From CBDHHC01 sp050633205 (GTDB taxonomy: Bacteria; Pseudomonadota; Alphaproteobacteria; Rhizobiales; CBDHHC01): DNA of 51,897 nucleotides. The notes below the pieces were generated by a model that ran no database searches, was not told where the DNA came from, and saw nothing but the letters and a program-made list of their open reading frames with translations. The translations under genes and the position numbers were made by a program. The stretch is taken from the NCBI GenBank assembly GCA_050633205.1, contig JBOEGA010000006.1, forward strand, positions 1-51,897, written 5' to 3'. Below, piece after piece: positions 43,364 to 51,897 of the stretch (its first letter is position 1; the number at the start of each line of letters is the position of its first letter).

Positions 43364-45673
43364 ATGAACAGGTTAAGTACAAACCTCCCGCCAATATCAG
43401 AAAATATCTGGCATCTTAAATATCAGTTGAAAGATGACAACGGCCTCCCCCTTGATAAATCTCCGCAGGACACATGGAGACGGGTAGCACATGCAATATC
43501 TCAGGCAGAAAAGAAGTCCATCCGCACAACCTGGGAGGATAAATTCTACAAGGCAATGGAGAATTTTGAATTCATCCCTGCAGGCCGTATTCTTGCGGGG
43601 GCAGGCACAGATCGCAAAGTCACTCTTTTTAACTGCTATGTAATGGGAAATATCGAAGACGATCTGTCTTCTATTTTCGATCATGTAAAATCTGCTGCTA
43701 TAACGCTTCAGCAGGGAGGAGGAATAGGTCAGGACTTCTCAACGCTCCGCCCTAAAGGTGCTCTGGTAAAAGGTGTTGGCGCAGATGCTTCGGGCCCCAT
43801 AAACTTTATGAATATCTGGGATGCCATGTGCAGAACGATGATGTCTGCCGGAACTCGCCGCGGCGCTATGATGGCAACCCTGCGATGTGACCACCCTGAT
43901 ATTGAGGAATTCATAACCGCCAAAAAAGACCCCGCAAAGCTGCGAATGTTTAACCTGTCCGTGCTCGTGACAGATAAGTTTATGACAGCGGTAAAAAATA
44001 GCGGACAATGGCCTCTCGTCTTTAATGGCAAAACATACAAAACAGTCAATGCAAAAGAGCTTTGGGACCAGATAATGGCTTCAAACTACGAAGCTGCAGA
44101 ACCCGGTGTCATCTTTATTGACCACATAAACCGTTCCAACCTGCTGAATTACTGTGAGACAATCTATTCAACAAATCCTTGTGGTGAACAACCTTTACCC
44201 CCTTACGGTGCCTGCCTGCTCGGTTCAATCAATCTGGCCTGCCTCATACAGAATCCATTTGAGAGCAATGCCAGGCTGAATCAGAAAAAGCTGACCAGTC
44301 TGGTAAAAACTGCCATTCGTTTTCTGGACAACACCATAGATATATCTCGTTTCCCCATGAAACAGCAGAAACAGGAAGCCAAAAACAAGAGACGCATTGG
44401 CCTTGGCATCACTGGACTGGCTGATGCATTAATACTCTGCAACGTCACTTATGGCTCTGAACAGGCACAACAACTGTCAGCCCGCTGGATGAAATGCATC
44501 TCTGAAACAGCATTTCAGGCAAGCGCAGAACTCGCAAAAGAAAAAGGCTCATTCCCTTTATTCAGTCAGGAAGCTTATCTGTCGACAAATGCAGCAGAAG
44601 CACTCCCGGAAAAAATCAGAAATAAAATCAAAAAGTACGGCCTTAGAAACGGTTTGTTGACCTCGATTGCCCCAACCGGAACAATTTCCCTTTTTGCTGG
44701 TAATGTATCCAGTGGCATAGAACCTGTATTTGACCTGAAATACCAACGCAAAATTCTGGACCAGCGGGGCAACACCGATACCCACACAGTTGAAGATTAC
44801 GCACACCGCCTGTATCGGGAAAAATATGGACAGAATGCAGAGCTCACAGAACATTTTGTAACGACACAGGATATCTCTCCCGCAGACCATCTCGCAATGC
44901 AGGCTGCAATCCAGCCATATGTTGATAGCGCCATTTCCAAAACTATCAACTGCCCTGAAGATATCCCCTTTGACAAATTCAGAGATATATACCTCCAGGC
45001 AAGCGATAAAGGCCTGAAAGGCTGCACAACTTATCGGCCAAACTCAATCACAGGCTCTGTGCTTTCAACCGAAACAAATAAGAAAAACCAGTCTCCCGTA
45101 CTGATCCCGGATCAGCCTGCTCCCACCGATGCTGAAATCATCTATATGGCTGAACCTGTCAAACGTGACGAGATATTATCTGGCCATACCTACAAGCTCC
45201 GCTGGCCAAAATCAGACCACGCCATCTATGTCACAATCAATGATATAGAATTTGAAGGGCGAAAGCGCCCTTTCGAAATTTTCATAAATTCAAAAAATCT
45301 GGAACATTATGCCTGGACTGTAGCTCTTACCCGAATGATCTCGGCAGTCTTTCGCAGAGGTGGCGATATTGCTTTCGTAAGCGAAGAACTCAAAGCAATT
45401 TTTGACCCTCTTGGAGGACAGTGGCTAAACAGCCGCTATGTTCCAAGCCTTCAGGCAGCAATTGGCGATATAATCGAAAAACATATGCAGAATATTAACT
45501 TTCTTGGCCAAAACTGCTCTCAGAACGAGTCGCCAGAGGGGCAGAAACTTATCTCAAATGTTGATACATTAAAGAATCCGGCAGGTTATTGTCCGGCATG
45601 TTCTTCCTTTTCTCTGGTAAATCAGGAGGGCTGCAGTATTTGCTACAATTGTGGCAAGTCAGAATGCAGTTAA
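43364..45673 (+). CDS. nrdJ: Class II (adenosylcobalamin-dependent) ribonucleotide reductase
   Basis: 769 residues. It reduces ribonucleotides to deoxyribonucleotides without oxygen, using vitamin B12 to make the thiyl radical. N-terminal PAGRILAGAGTDRKVTLFNCYV and QQGGGIGQDFSTLRPKGA precede the radical Cys near residue 273 in STNPCGEQPLPPYGACLLGS. SIAPTGTISLFAGNVSSGIEP and GLKGCTTYRPN follow. A TSCPD domain lies near 600-690 (HAIYVTINDIEFEGRKRPFE). The C terminus carries the Cys pairs CPAC, CSIC and CGKSEC used for re-reduction or zinc. AGGAAGG before the ATG. Common in Alphaproteobacteria. No B12 riboswitch was seen in the 160-base leader. Confidence 0.95.
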   Translation: MNRLSTNLPPISENIWHLKYQLKDDNGLPLDKSPQDTWRRVAHAISQAEKKSIRTTWEDKFYKAMENFEFIPAGRILAGAGTDRKVTLFNCYVMGNIEDDLSSIFDHVKSAAITLQQGGGIGQDFSTLRPKGALVKGVGADASGPINFMNIWDAMCRTMMSAGTRRGAMMATLRCDHPDIEEFITAKKDPAKLRMFNLSVLVTDKFMTAVKNSGQWPLVFNGKTYKTVNAKELWDQIMASNYEAAEPGVIFIDHINRSNLLNYCETIYSTNPCGEQPLPPYGACLLGSINLACLIQNPFESNARLNQKKLTSLVKTAIRFLDNTIDISRFPMKQQKQEAKNKRRIGLGITGLADALILCNVTYGSEQAQQLSARWMKCISETAFQASAELAKEKGSFPLFSQEAYLSTNAAEALPEKIRNKIKKYGLRNGLLTSIAPTGTISLFAGNVSSGIEPVFDLKYQRKILDQRGNTDTHTVEDYAHRLYREKYGQNAELTEHFVTTQDISPADHLAMQAAIQPYVDSAISKTINCPEDIPFDKFRDIYLQASDKGLKGCTTYRPNSITGSVLSTETNKKNQSPVLIPDQPAPTDAEIIYMAEPVKRDEILSGHTYKLRWPKSDHAIYVTINDIEFEGRKRPFEIFINSKNLEHYAWTVALTRMISAVFRRGGDIAFVSEELKAIFDPLGGQWLNSRYVPSLQAAIGDIIEKHMQNINFLGQNCSQNESPEGQKLISNVDTLKNPAGYCPACSSFSLVNQEGCSICYNCGKSECS

Positions 45674-45725
45674 AGTTGTAACTTTAGTTTCATAGACAAT
45701 ATTATTTTTAATTAAGTCTATGTAT

Positions 45726-45740
45726 TAGTCAAAATGACTA
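45726..45740. promoter_or_regulatory. Possible operator palindrome
   Basis: TAGTCA-AAA-TGACTA is a perfect inverted repeat about 100 bases before the unknown gene at 45843 and just after a longer weak stem (45691-45722). It could be an operator or part of the nrdJ 3' end. Confidence 0.3.
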
Positions 45741-45842
45741 TCACTCAATATTGTGAAAGTCATATTTTTGCTTGATTGTTTCATATAATGCAACCATATG
45801 CATTTTACGAATCAGCACGCAAATGCGGGAAAGTGAATTAAG

Positions 45843-46250
45843 ATGCGTAACGTAAGTTTTCTGCCTAACAGGATTGCACATCCGGCTCATGAGCCAGCCC
45901 TTATTAATGACTTTGAGCATATAGAGCAAAGTTTTCATTACTGGTTTGGCGCATCCGGAAAACGCTACCTTCATACAGTCTATTCTCTTCTGGAATGCCC
46001 CTGCATTCCAAAGGCCAACTATATTCTGGTTAAAAGCCATGAAAATGGAGAAAAGTCCGCCCTGAGAATTGGCAGAACAGTAGAAGATGCATCTTCACTG
46101 AACCTTGCACACATCAGGCAAAAAGCAGCACAGCTTGGAGCCGGTGAAATTCACATTCATGTATTGTCTGATTCACAACAGGAACGCTTCATTACTGAAA
46201 CAGACCTGAGGGCTGGCCTGTTTAGTTCATTATCAGCAGAAGCTCGCTGA
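45843..46250 (+). CDS. Hypothetical protein of unknown function
   Basis: 135 residues, soluble, no signal peptide or membrane helix. The central part FGASGKRYLHTVYSLLECPC and IPKANYILVKSHENGEKSALRIGRT looks like a small globular domain, followed by a helix (NLAHIRQKAAQLGAGEIHIH). Composition and codon use match its neighbours and GGGAAAGTG lies upstream. I do not recognise a function. It lies between nrdJ and the chemoreceptor operon with its own likely promoter. Confidence 0.75.
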   Translation: MRNVSFLPNRIAHPAHEPALINDFEHIEQSFHYWFGASGKRYLHTVYSLLECPCIPKANYILVKSHENGEKSALRIGRTVEDASSLNLAHIRQKAAQLGAGEIHIHVLSDSQQERFITETDLRAGLFSSLSAEAR

Positions 46251-46274
46251 TAAAAAACGTCTGAACCGAAATAA

Positions 46275-46309
46275 ACATATGAGAGACAGTTTCCCGCTCT
46301 CTCATATGT
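46275..46309. terminator. Bidirectional hairpin between convergent genes
   Basis: ACATATGAGAGA (46275-46286) pairs perfectly with TCTCTCATATGT (46298-46309), twelve base pairs and an eleven-base loop, between the unknown gene and the chemoreceptor stop. The T run is weak on both sides. Confidence 0.65.
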
Positions 46310-46319
46310 AAATAAGCTA

Positions 46320-47978
46320 TCAGGCAGCAGCCACATCCTTCAGGAACTGACTGACATGCGCCTTTAATGCACCGGCCTTCTCTCCCAGAGAGCCTGAAGC
46401 AACTTTCACTTCATCTGCAGAAGATGCCGTCTCGTTAACACCTCCGGCAATTGTCTCCACACTTTGTGCAACAGTTTTCGTACCATTCGCAGCATTCTGG
46501 ATATTACTGGCAATCTCTGAAGTCGCGGCAGACTGCTCTTCCGTGCCTGAAGCTATAGACTCGGTAATTTCATTGACCTGCCCCATAATTTCAGCAATTT
46601 CCCCTATTGATTGCACAGCACTTTCTGTAGATTCCTGCACCCGCTCGATATATAAAGAAATTTCCTCTGTTGCTTTTGCCGTCTGGTTAGCAAGCCCCTT
46701 TACTTCGTTCGCAACAACAGCAAACCCCTTACCTGCATCTCCGGCCCTTGCCGCCTCAATCGTGGCATTCAGTGCCAGCAGATTTGTTTGCTCGGCAATC
46801 TGCTGAATAAGAACGATGGCTTCACCAATTCTCTGGGCAGCAGTCGCCAGTTCCGCAACATCGGAATTCGTTGCAGTCGTTTTACTGGCAGCTTTTCCAA
46901 CAACCTCCGAAGACTGTGTAACCTGAATGGAAATATCTTTAATAGAAGCAGAAAACTCTTCAACCATAGCAGCAACATTCTGCACATTGCTGGATACTTC
47001 ATTTGACGATGAAGCTGCAGAATCTGTTTGCTTTTTAGTATCTTCCGCAATAGCACCCAACCGGTCTGAAGTTTGCCCCATCTGGCCCGCAGCATCATCA
47101 AGGCCCGCAATCACACTTCCGACCCCTTCTTCAAAACTCTTAATCAGGTTTCTGAGTTTTTCCTCCCTCACCAGGCGCTCTTTCATAGCCTCTTTTTCCT
47201 GTGCTTCAAGGCGGATTTTCTCAACAGCATTATCTCTGAAAATACTCACAGCATGTGCCATCTCACCAAGCTCATCCCCACGCCCGTGTTCAGGAACTCC
47301 ATTACTGGTTTCGCCATTGGCCAGATCAGACATACGTCCTGCTATTCGTGTCATAGGTCCAGTTACCAGCGTTGAAATTGCGAATATAATAGCAACCACC
47401 ATAACAGCTATCATACCAACCATAATTCCCATTACTGCCAGTCGGGTAGTGCTGACACTGGCATTAATATCATCATAAGACCAGGCAATAGCAATATACC
47501 CGTGGAAGGAACCATCTTTCTTTTTTGCTGTAGGAGCAATCACAACAAATGCATCATCTGTAGCAATTCCGACCGTCTTATCTTTAGCTTCGGCCTGAAC
47601 CAGTTTATGCAAATCAGCAGCAGCCATCCGCTCACTGCCAAACTCTGTAATAACTGCTTTATCCAGGCTGGTGGAAATAATGGCATGAACCGGCTTGCTG
47701 CTATCCTCAACAATGGATTTGTAGGCAGCGGATATATTATCTTTTTTCTTCCAGCGAATTGCCCCGCTCGCATTAATTGCAGTAAGCCGGGTAATTTCCT
47801 GTTTCGCAGATTTAAACTCTCCGAGCATTGTTGAATAAATCAGAGAAGAAAGTATCGGCGCTGAAATAGCGAGTGCAGCAATCGCTGAAATAAGGACCCC
47901 GATTACAATCTTCATTGCGATAGGCAGCTTTAAAGCTGCGATTTTACCAGGAGTACCTGCATGTTTTTTTTCTGACAT
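46320..47978 (-). CDS. Methyl-accepting chemotaxis protein (copy 2 of the tandem)
   Basis: 552-residue transmembrane chemoreceptor. A first helix (about 22-46), a periplasmic sensor of about 140 residues (ITRLTAINASGAIRWKKKDN, FVVIAPTAKKKDGSFHGYIAIAW), a second helix (about 182-207), a HAMP domain and the cytoplasmic signalling domain with the hairpin tip IAEQTNLLALNATIEAARAG. No CheR-binding pentapeptide at the C terminus, which ends FLKDVAAA. It is a paralogue of the next gene upstream, with near-identical signalling domain and a diverged sensor. Last gene of a three-gene operon. Confidence 0.93.
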   Translation of the reverse strand: MSEKKHAGTPGKIAALKLPIAMKIVIGVLISAIAALAISAPILSSLIYSTMLGEFKSAKQEITRLTAINASGAIRWKKKDNISAAYKSIVEDSSKPVHAIISTSLDKAVITEFGSERMAAADLHKLVQAEAKDKTVGIATDDAFVVIAPTAKKKDGSFHGYIAIAWSYDDINASVSTTRLAVMGIMVGMIAVMVVAIIFAISTLVTGPMTRIAGRMSDLANGETSNGVPEHGRGDELGEMAHAVSIFRDNAVEKIRLEAQEKEAMKERLVREEKLRNLIKSFEEGVGSVIAGLDDAAGQMGQTSDRLGAIAEDTKKQTDSAASSSNEVSSNVQNVAAMVEEFSASIKDISIQVTQSSEVVGKAASKTTATNSDVAELATAAQRIGEAIVLIQQIAEQTNLLALNATIEAARAGDAGKGFAVVANEVKGLANQTAKATEEISLYIERVQESTESAVQSIGEIAEIMGQVNEITESIASGTEEQSAATSEIASNIQNAANGTKTVAQSVETIAGGVNETASSADEVKVASGSLGEKAGALKAHVSQFLKDVAAA

Positions 47979-48007
47979 CTAAATCACTCTTCTTTCATAA
48001 GCTGCTG

Positions 48008-49672
48008 TCAGGCAGCTGCAACATCCTTCAGAAACTTTGTAATATGTTCCCGCAAATCAGTCGTTTTATCCCGTAATGTGCCTGAGACTGTGCGAACACC
48101 ACCTGCGGAAATAGCCGTTTCACTGATACCACCGGCTATACTCTCCACATTCTCCGCAACACCTCTGGTTCCCATTGCAGCACTATGGATATTTGTGGCA
48201 ATTTCCTGCGTAGCGGCAGACTGCTCTTCAGTAGCCGAAGCAATAGAACCCGTTATTTCAGTTACTTCCGTCATGATTTCTGCAATTTCTCCAATAGCCG
48301 AGACAGCACTTTCTGTAGAGACCTGTACTCTCTCAATATATTGTGAAATCTCTTCCGTGGCTTTGGCTGTCTGGTTTGCCAGCCCCTTGACTTCGTTGGC
48401 CACAACGGCAAAACCTTTACCCGCATCCCCGGCTCTTGCAGCCTCAATAGTCGCATTCAAAGCCAGCAGGTTGGTTTGCTCGGCAATCTGCTGAATCAGA
48501 ACAATAGCTTCGCCAATTTTCTGCGCGGCACTGGCTAACTCAGCAACGTCATTATTTGTATTTTTCGTGCGCGTTGCAGCATTGGATACAACATCTGAAG
48601 AACGTCCTACCTGTTGTGATATCTCGCCAATAGATGCAGAAAACTCTTCAATCATGGCTGCAATAGATTGTACATTCTCGGAAACTTCCGAAGAAGCATT
48701 CGCAGCTGCACTGGTTTGGCTTTTGGTAACATCCGCAAGTTCAGACATATTGGAAGAGGAATTACTCATCTCCCCGGCTGCACTTTCAAGGCTGCCAATA
48801 ATTTCTCCAACACTCGCATCAAAATTGGATATCAGCTTTCTTAAATCATCTTCACGTTGGAATCTGGCGGTGTTTTCTTCATTCTGAATCCCCTCAAGCC
48901 TTAAACGCTCAAGTGCATTATCTCTGAAAACCGCAACGGCCTTTGCCATACTGCCAATTTCATCTGACCTGTCAGACTCAGGGATATCTTTGTCTGTGTT
49001 GCCATCAGCCAACTCTGACATCCGCTGGGAAATATGAGAAAGAGGGTTTGTCACCAGAAATTTTATTGCAAACATAATCGCCACGACAAGAGCCACAATC
49101 AGTACTGACAGTGTTCCAAGCAAACTCCAGACAGTAGAACTCACATATGAATCCACTTCATCCAGAGACCAGGCAATAGCTACAAAGCCATAAACTTTCC
49201 CGGACCTGCTTTTTTCTGTAGGGGCAATAACCACATATGAGTGAGGTAAAATTTTTTCAACTGGCTTGTCTTTTACCTTGGTTAGCAAATCTTTTATGTG
49301 CTGCTGCAATGCCTTGGTAGGCATAGCCTTGGTTCCATATTCAGAAATCAACTTGCCGTCTGCCGTCATTGCCAGAATTGCATGTGCCGGTTTCTTCGGA
49401 TCTTTAACAATAGACTTGTATGCCTCAGTAACAACCTTTTCCCTTTTCCAGCGAATCCCCCCTGAAGCACTGACTGCTATAAGGCGGGTTATCTCCTTCT
49501 TGGATGCTTCAAATTCACTCATTAAAGTGCTTCTGACCATAGAAGAAATAACTGGAATAAGAACGAGAAGAGCCGCAATGCCAAGCAGAATAACACCGGC
49601 AGCAATTTTCGATGATATGGACAGATTCAGCCTGTCGATACTGTATCTGCTGCTGCTGCTATGCTTACTCAT
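48008..49672 (-). CDS. Methyl-accepting chemotaxis protein (copy 1 of the tandem)
   Basis: 554-residue chemoreceptor with the same plan: N-terminal helix (about 22-44), periplasmic sensor with ITRLIAVSASGGIRWKREK and YVVIAPTEKSRSGKVYGFVAIAW, second helix, HAMP, and signalling domain with IAEQTNLLALNATIEAARAG. The C terminus FLKDVAAA is shared with its partner. It lies 29 bases upstream of the other receptor and 42 bases downstream of a secreted Cache-like protein. The shared tip means the two could form mixed receptor arrays. Confidence 0.93.
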   Translation of the reverse strand: MSKHSSSSRYSIDRLNLSISSKIAAGVILLGIAALLVLIPVISSMVRSTLMSEFEASKKEITRLIAVSASGGIRWKREKVVTEAYKSIVKDPKKPAHAILAMTADGKLISEYGTKAMPTKALQQHIKDLLTKVKDKPVEKILPHSYVVIAPTEKSRSGKVYGFVAIAWSLDEVDSYVSSTVWSLLGTLSVLIVALVVAIMFAIKFLVTNPLSHISQRMSELADGNTDKDIPESDRSDEIGSMAKAVAVFRDNALERLRLEGIQNEENTARFQREDDLRKLISNFDASVGEIIGSLESAAGEMSNSSSNMSELADVTKSQTSAAANASSEVSENVQSIAAMIEEFSASIGEISQQVGRSSDVVSNAATRTKNTNNDVAELASAAQKIGEAIVLIQQIAEQTNLLALNATIEAARAGDAGKGFAVVANEVKGLANQTAKATEEISQYIERVQVSTESAVSAIGEIAEIMTEVTEITGSIASATEEQSAATQEIATNIHSAAMGTRGVAENVESIAGGISETAISAGGVRTVSGTLRDKTTDLREHITKFLKDVAAA

Positions 49673-49714
49673 TAAGGCTCTCCCGTAGGAAATTACTGAT
49701 TACAATTATCCTGA

Positions 49715-50299
49715 TCAAAGCATGTCTACGTTAATGCCGAGAGTAATTGCACCGATTGCTTTACCTGTCTCATCCGCAACAGTAACGCTGACCTGAGCCT
49801 GAAACGTTTGCGTGGACTCGTCTTTCTCAACTTTGTCGACAAAGATAGTATTGGCACCAACTTTAAATGTTTTCTGCCACTTGGCCTCATCGCCCTGCCA
49901 GTAATCGGAAGTTACATCGCTTTGACCAACATTCAGGCCTTTGGCATCCATAACAAACATTTCTGTAATCATGCCCTGAGCTTCTTCTTTTTTACCCTGA
50001 AGAAAAGCAGAAAGTTTGTTTTTCAGAATACCGTCAATCATAGGCTTGGCAGCAGCATCAACCTCAGCGCGCCACTTTTTATCCTGAGAAATTATGTCAG
50101 ATTCAGACAAAGATGCTGTTTTTGCATTCTGCTCTTTAATAGCATTGATGACTTCCGGGCTCTTCAGCCAGGGAAGAACCTTCTCTTTCACATATTCAGT
50201 AATAGGTGCAACATGTTGATTTTCGTCTGCATGTGCAAAAAAAGGCGACGCAACAAGCGCCACAGCAAATAGAATAGATTTATTGAACTGTCCCAACAT
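49715..50299 (-). CDS. Secreted stand-alone Cache-like sensor protein
   Basis: 194 residues. A signal peptide (LFAVALVASPFFAHA, cleaved before DENQ) is followed by an N-terminal helical part and a single PDC/Cache-like domain (EMFVMDAKGLNVGQSDVTSD, DYWQGDEAKWQKTF, IFVDKVEKDESTQTFQAQVS and ETGKAIGAITLGINVDML). It has no membrane anchor or signalling domain. As the first gene of an operon with two chemoreceptors it may be a periplasmic ligand-binding helper, which is inference. No start ambiguity. Confidence 0.78.
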   Translation of the reverse strand: MLGQFNKSILFAVALVASPFFAHADENQHVAPITEYVKEKVLPWLKSPEVINAIKEQNAKTASLSESDIISQDKKWRAEVDAAAKPMIDGILKNKLSAFLQGKKEEAQGMITEMFVMDAKGLNVGQSDVTSDYWQGDEAKWQKTFKVGANTIFVDKVEKDESTQTFQAQVSVTVADETGKAIGAITLGINVDML

Positions 50300-50435
50300 T
50301 GGACTATCCCCCAGATAAAATTAAGAAATTCCCCATGCACATATTGCTTCTACAACATGGCTCAGAGGTATCTTAGGAGATAGCTTTTAAATCCCGGTAA
50401 ATTTTATGGAAAAAAGCATTAAAGCAGAAATAACC

Positions 50436-51005
50436 CTAGAATTTCAACAGGGTATGACTGTTATCCCAGGACCTGCGGCGTGTTTCACCGATATGCGTAC
50501 ACACGCGTTCCAGATTCCTGTCATATATATTCAGATCTCGTAAATGATGAATTGTGTTTGTAAAATAATCAATATTACGCCCGTTCTTGCCACGTCGGGT
50601 ACGTATAATATGGGCCTGATATTCACATGGCAGTTTACCCACATAATGAGGATGATCGCAATTAACAACATAGGTAAGCGCACGTACATTACGCCCTGAA
50701 CCATCAAGTAAAACAACAGGTCTGTACGCCTCACGATATATAAAAGTAGTCATCTCGCGACGACGAAGATATGAGCGAACGACCGGAAAATTCTTTTGGG
50801 AAACGCGAAATACCATCCCCCTGCAGGTTCCTCCGGCATCCAGTCCAAACACAAGCCCTGGTTTAGCCTGTGTTCCACGATAGGACTTCGACCAGACACA
50901 AAGTGCTCTGTGCCCTCCCTGCAGATCAGCTAAATGAGCTTCTTCATACTTAAACCCGGGATACCACATTAATGAGGCATATCCAAAAACCCAGTAATCT
51001 CTCAC
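50436..51005 (-). CDS. Gamma-glutamylcyclotransferase, ChaC-like
   Basis: 189 residues. WVFGYASLMWYPGFKYEEA is the ChaC-type substrate loop (consensus FGYGSLIW, here with Ala in place of Gly) and YLRRREMTTFIYREAYRP contains the conserved Glu region. Members break glutathione into cysteinyl-glycine and 5-oxoproline in the cytoplasm. The GTG start at 51005 has a perfect AGGAGG site and overlaps the TAG of the dehydrogenase gene by one base, so the two are translationally linked, although no functional link is evident. Confidence 0.88.
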   Translation of the reverse strand: MRDYWVFGYASLMWYPGFKYEEAHLADLQGGHRALCVWSKSYRGTQAKPGLVFGLDAGGTCRGMVFRVSQKNFPVVRSYLRRREMTTFIYREAYRPVVLLDGSGRNVRALTYVVNCDHPHYVGKLPCEYQAHIIRTRRGKNGRNIDYFTNTIHHLRDLNIYDRNLERVCTHIGETRRRSWDNSHTLLKF

Positions 51006-51897
51006 TAATCCTCCTTTTTCGGGGTTTTACCATGAACCCGGCCAAAATCAAGCAGATCAGTCTCTTGCCCGGCATCAATAATATTACGCCTTATATCTCT
51101 TGTACGGGAAAAATGTTCAAGCAATGTATCCCCGTCATCCCAGCGGATAGCACGCTGAAGAGCAGATAAATCTTCGGAAAACCGCCCAAGCATCTCCAGT
51201 ACGGCTTCCTTGTTCGCAAGAAATACATCACGCCACATAACCGGGTCAGAAGCTGCAATACGGGTAAAGTCCCTGAAGCCACCAGCTGAAAACTTGATAA
51301 CCTCGGATCTGGTTACTTCTTCCAGATCCGCCGCTGTCCCTACGATATTAAATGCAATCAGGTGAGGCAAATGACTTGTCGTAGCCAGAACCATATCATG
51401 ATGCTCCGGGGTCATAATCTCAACAGAACTCCCGCAGGCTTCCCAGAATAATGTGAGCCTCTTGACAGCATCAGGATCAGTATTATGGACCGGTGTCAAA
51501 ATACACCATCGTCCATCAAACAATTCGGCAAACCCCGCCTCAGGTCCGGAACGTTCAGTACCAGCAACCGGGTGGGCAGGAATAAAATGAACATTAGAAG
51601 GAAGATACGGATCAACATCGAGGACAACCTGATTTTTAACAGATCCCACATCAGATATAATAGCCCCCTCTTTCAGGAATGAAGCTATTTCCTTTGCAAT
51701 AACACCGCAGGTACCAACAGGCACACAGAGAATAACAAGGTCAGCATCCCGCACAGCAAGATCGGCATCCGCATAGACTTCATCAACCAGACCGATTTCC
51801 AGAGCTTTATCTCGTGTCTCTTCAGAACGTGCACAACCGACAATCTTGCCGGCAAGATTACCACGTCTCATGGCATGACTGAGAGAAGACCCAATCA
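51005..51897 (-). CDS. tyrA: Prephenate/arogenate dehydrogenase, 5' end outside the window
   Basis: NAD-dependent dehydrogenase of tyrosine synthesis (TyrA/TyrC type). The frame runs to the window edge: the last bases translate as IGSSLSHAMRRGNLAGKIVG, the end of the Rossmann glycine motif, so only about 20 N-terminal residues are missing. DLVILCVPVG, ISDVGSVKNQV, HFIPAHPVAGTERSGPEAG and ATTSHLPHLIAFNIVG contain the catalytic His and binding residues. A Met at 51871 is internal and not the true start. It is followed by the ChaC-like gene with a one-base overlap. Confidence 0.93.
   Translation of the reverse strand, partial: IGSSLSHAMRRGNLAGKIVGCARSEETRDKALEIGLVDEVYADADLAVRDADLVILCVPVGTCGVIAKEIASFLKEGAIISDVGSVKNQVVLDVDPYLPSNVHFIPAHPVAGTERSGPEAGFAELFDGRWCILTPVHNTDPDAVKRLTLFWEACGSSVEIMTPEHHDMVLATTSHLPHLIAFNIVGTAADLEEVTRSEVIKFSAGGFRDFTRIAASDPVMWRDVFLANKEAVLEMLGRFSEDLSALQRAIRWDDGDTLLEHFSRTRDIRRNIIDAGQETDLLDFGRVHGKTPKKED

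Noticed and set aside
46320..49672. Recent exact duplication of the chemoreceptor gene
   Set aside because: The signalling domains are very similar but third positions and sensor domains differ widely, so the duplication is old.

Overview
The window looks like chromosome from a free-living, probably marine or aquatic alphaproteobacterium of moderate GC. Supporting markers are an NDUFS4-type complex I accessory protein, PhaR next to phaA/phaB, a CpdR-like receiver, class II (B12-dependent) NrdJ, an FtsE-FtsX-YdcF-PlsC block, an MJ0042 zinc-ribbon membrane protein, and a tRNA-His with A73 and no encoded G-1. The genus cannot be read from the sequence. Two NN gaps fall in groES and groEL, and both distort the coding sequence.

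Layout. 1-2014: end of groES, groEL and a strong terminator. 2016-5116 (minus): an H-NOX gas sensor, a histidine kinase and a degenerate HD-GYP response regulator form a likely nitric-oxide signalling operon. 5526-9762: an orphan CHASE/PAS histidine kinase, then a DEAD-box RNA helicase with a long leader. 9953-17653: tRNA-His, then an accessory surface-glycan block containing a GT2 enzyme, a 1005-residue sulfotransferase/DUF616/glycosyltransferase fusion, an asparagine-synthetase-like enzyme without the glutaminase cysteine, and a CgeB-like glycosyltransferase. The two central genes are much richer in A and T than their surroundings. 17661-19700 (minus): cytochrome c, LpxL-type acyltransferase behind a perfect FNR/FixK-type box, NDUFS4-like protein, tRNA-Pro.

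20023-25817: an outer-membrane barrel with a long charged helix, an AraC regulator, a BASS transporter coupled to a PanE-like reductase, a Uma2-family protein, a SRAP-family protein that lost its catalytic residues, and a small exported PAAR-like protein. 25956-28604: tex and a Dabb protein. 28605-33576: two secreted PHB-depolymerase-like esterases, phaB and phaA (minus), then phaR (plus). The phaA-phaR spacer holds a second FNR-type box placed for a promoter towards phaA. 33632-38719: AraC regulator, PEBP protein, phosphodiester glycosidase, dcd, glycine-zipper/peptidoglycan-binding protein, a small membrane protein, CpdR-like receiver, hypoxanthine phosphoribosyltransferase. 38753-46250: zinc-ribbon protein, ftsE, ftsX, ydcF-like, plsC, nrdJ and an unknown conserved-looking gene. 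46320-50299 (minus): a secreted Cache-like protein with two paralogous chemoreceptors. 50436-51897 (minus): ChaC-like gamma-glutamylcyclotransferase and a truncated prephenate dehydrogenase.

A shared theme is life at changing oxygen: H-NOX sensing, FNR-type sites, oxygen-independent NrdJ, PHB storage and chemotaxis. No CRISPR array, insertion sequence, integrase or prophage was seen. The candidates most worth follow-up are the sulfotransferase fusion cassette, the secreted Cache protein with twin chemoreceptors, the inactive SRAP homologue, the exported PAAR-like miniprotein and the helix-barrel outer-membrane protein.
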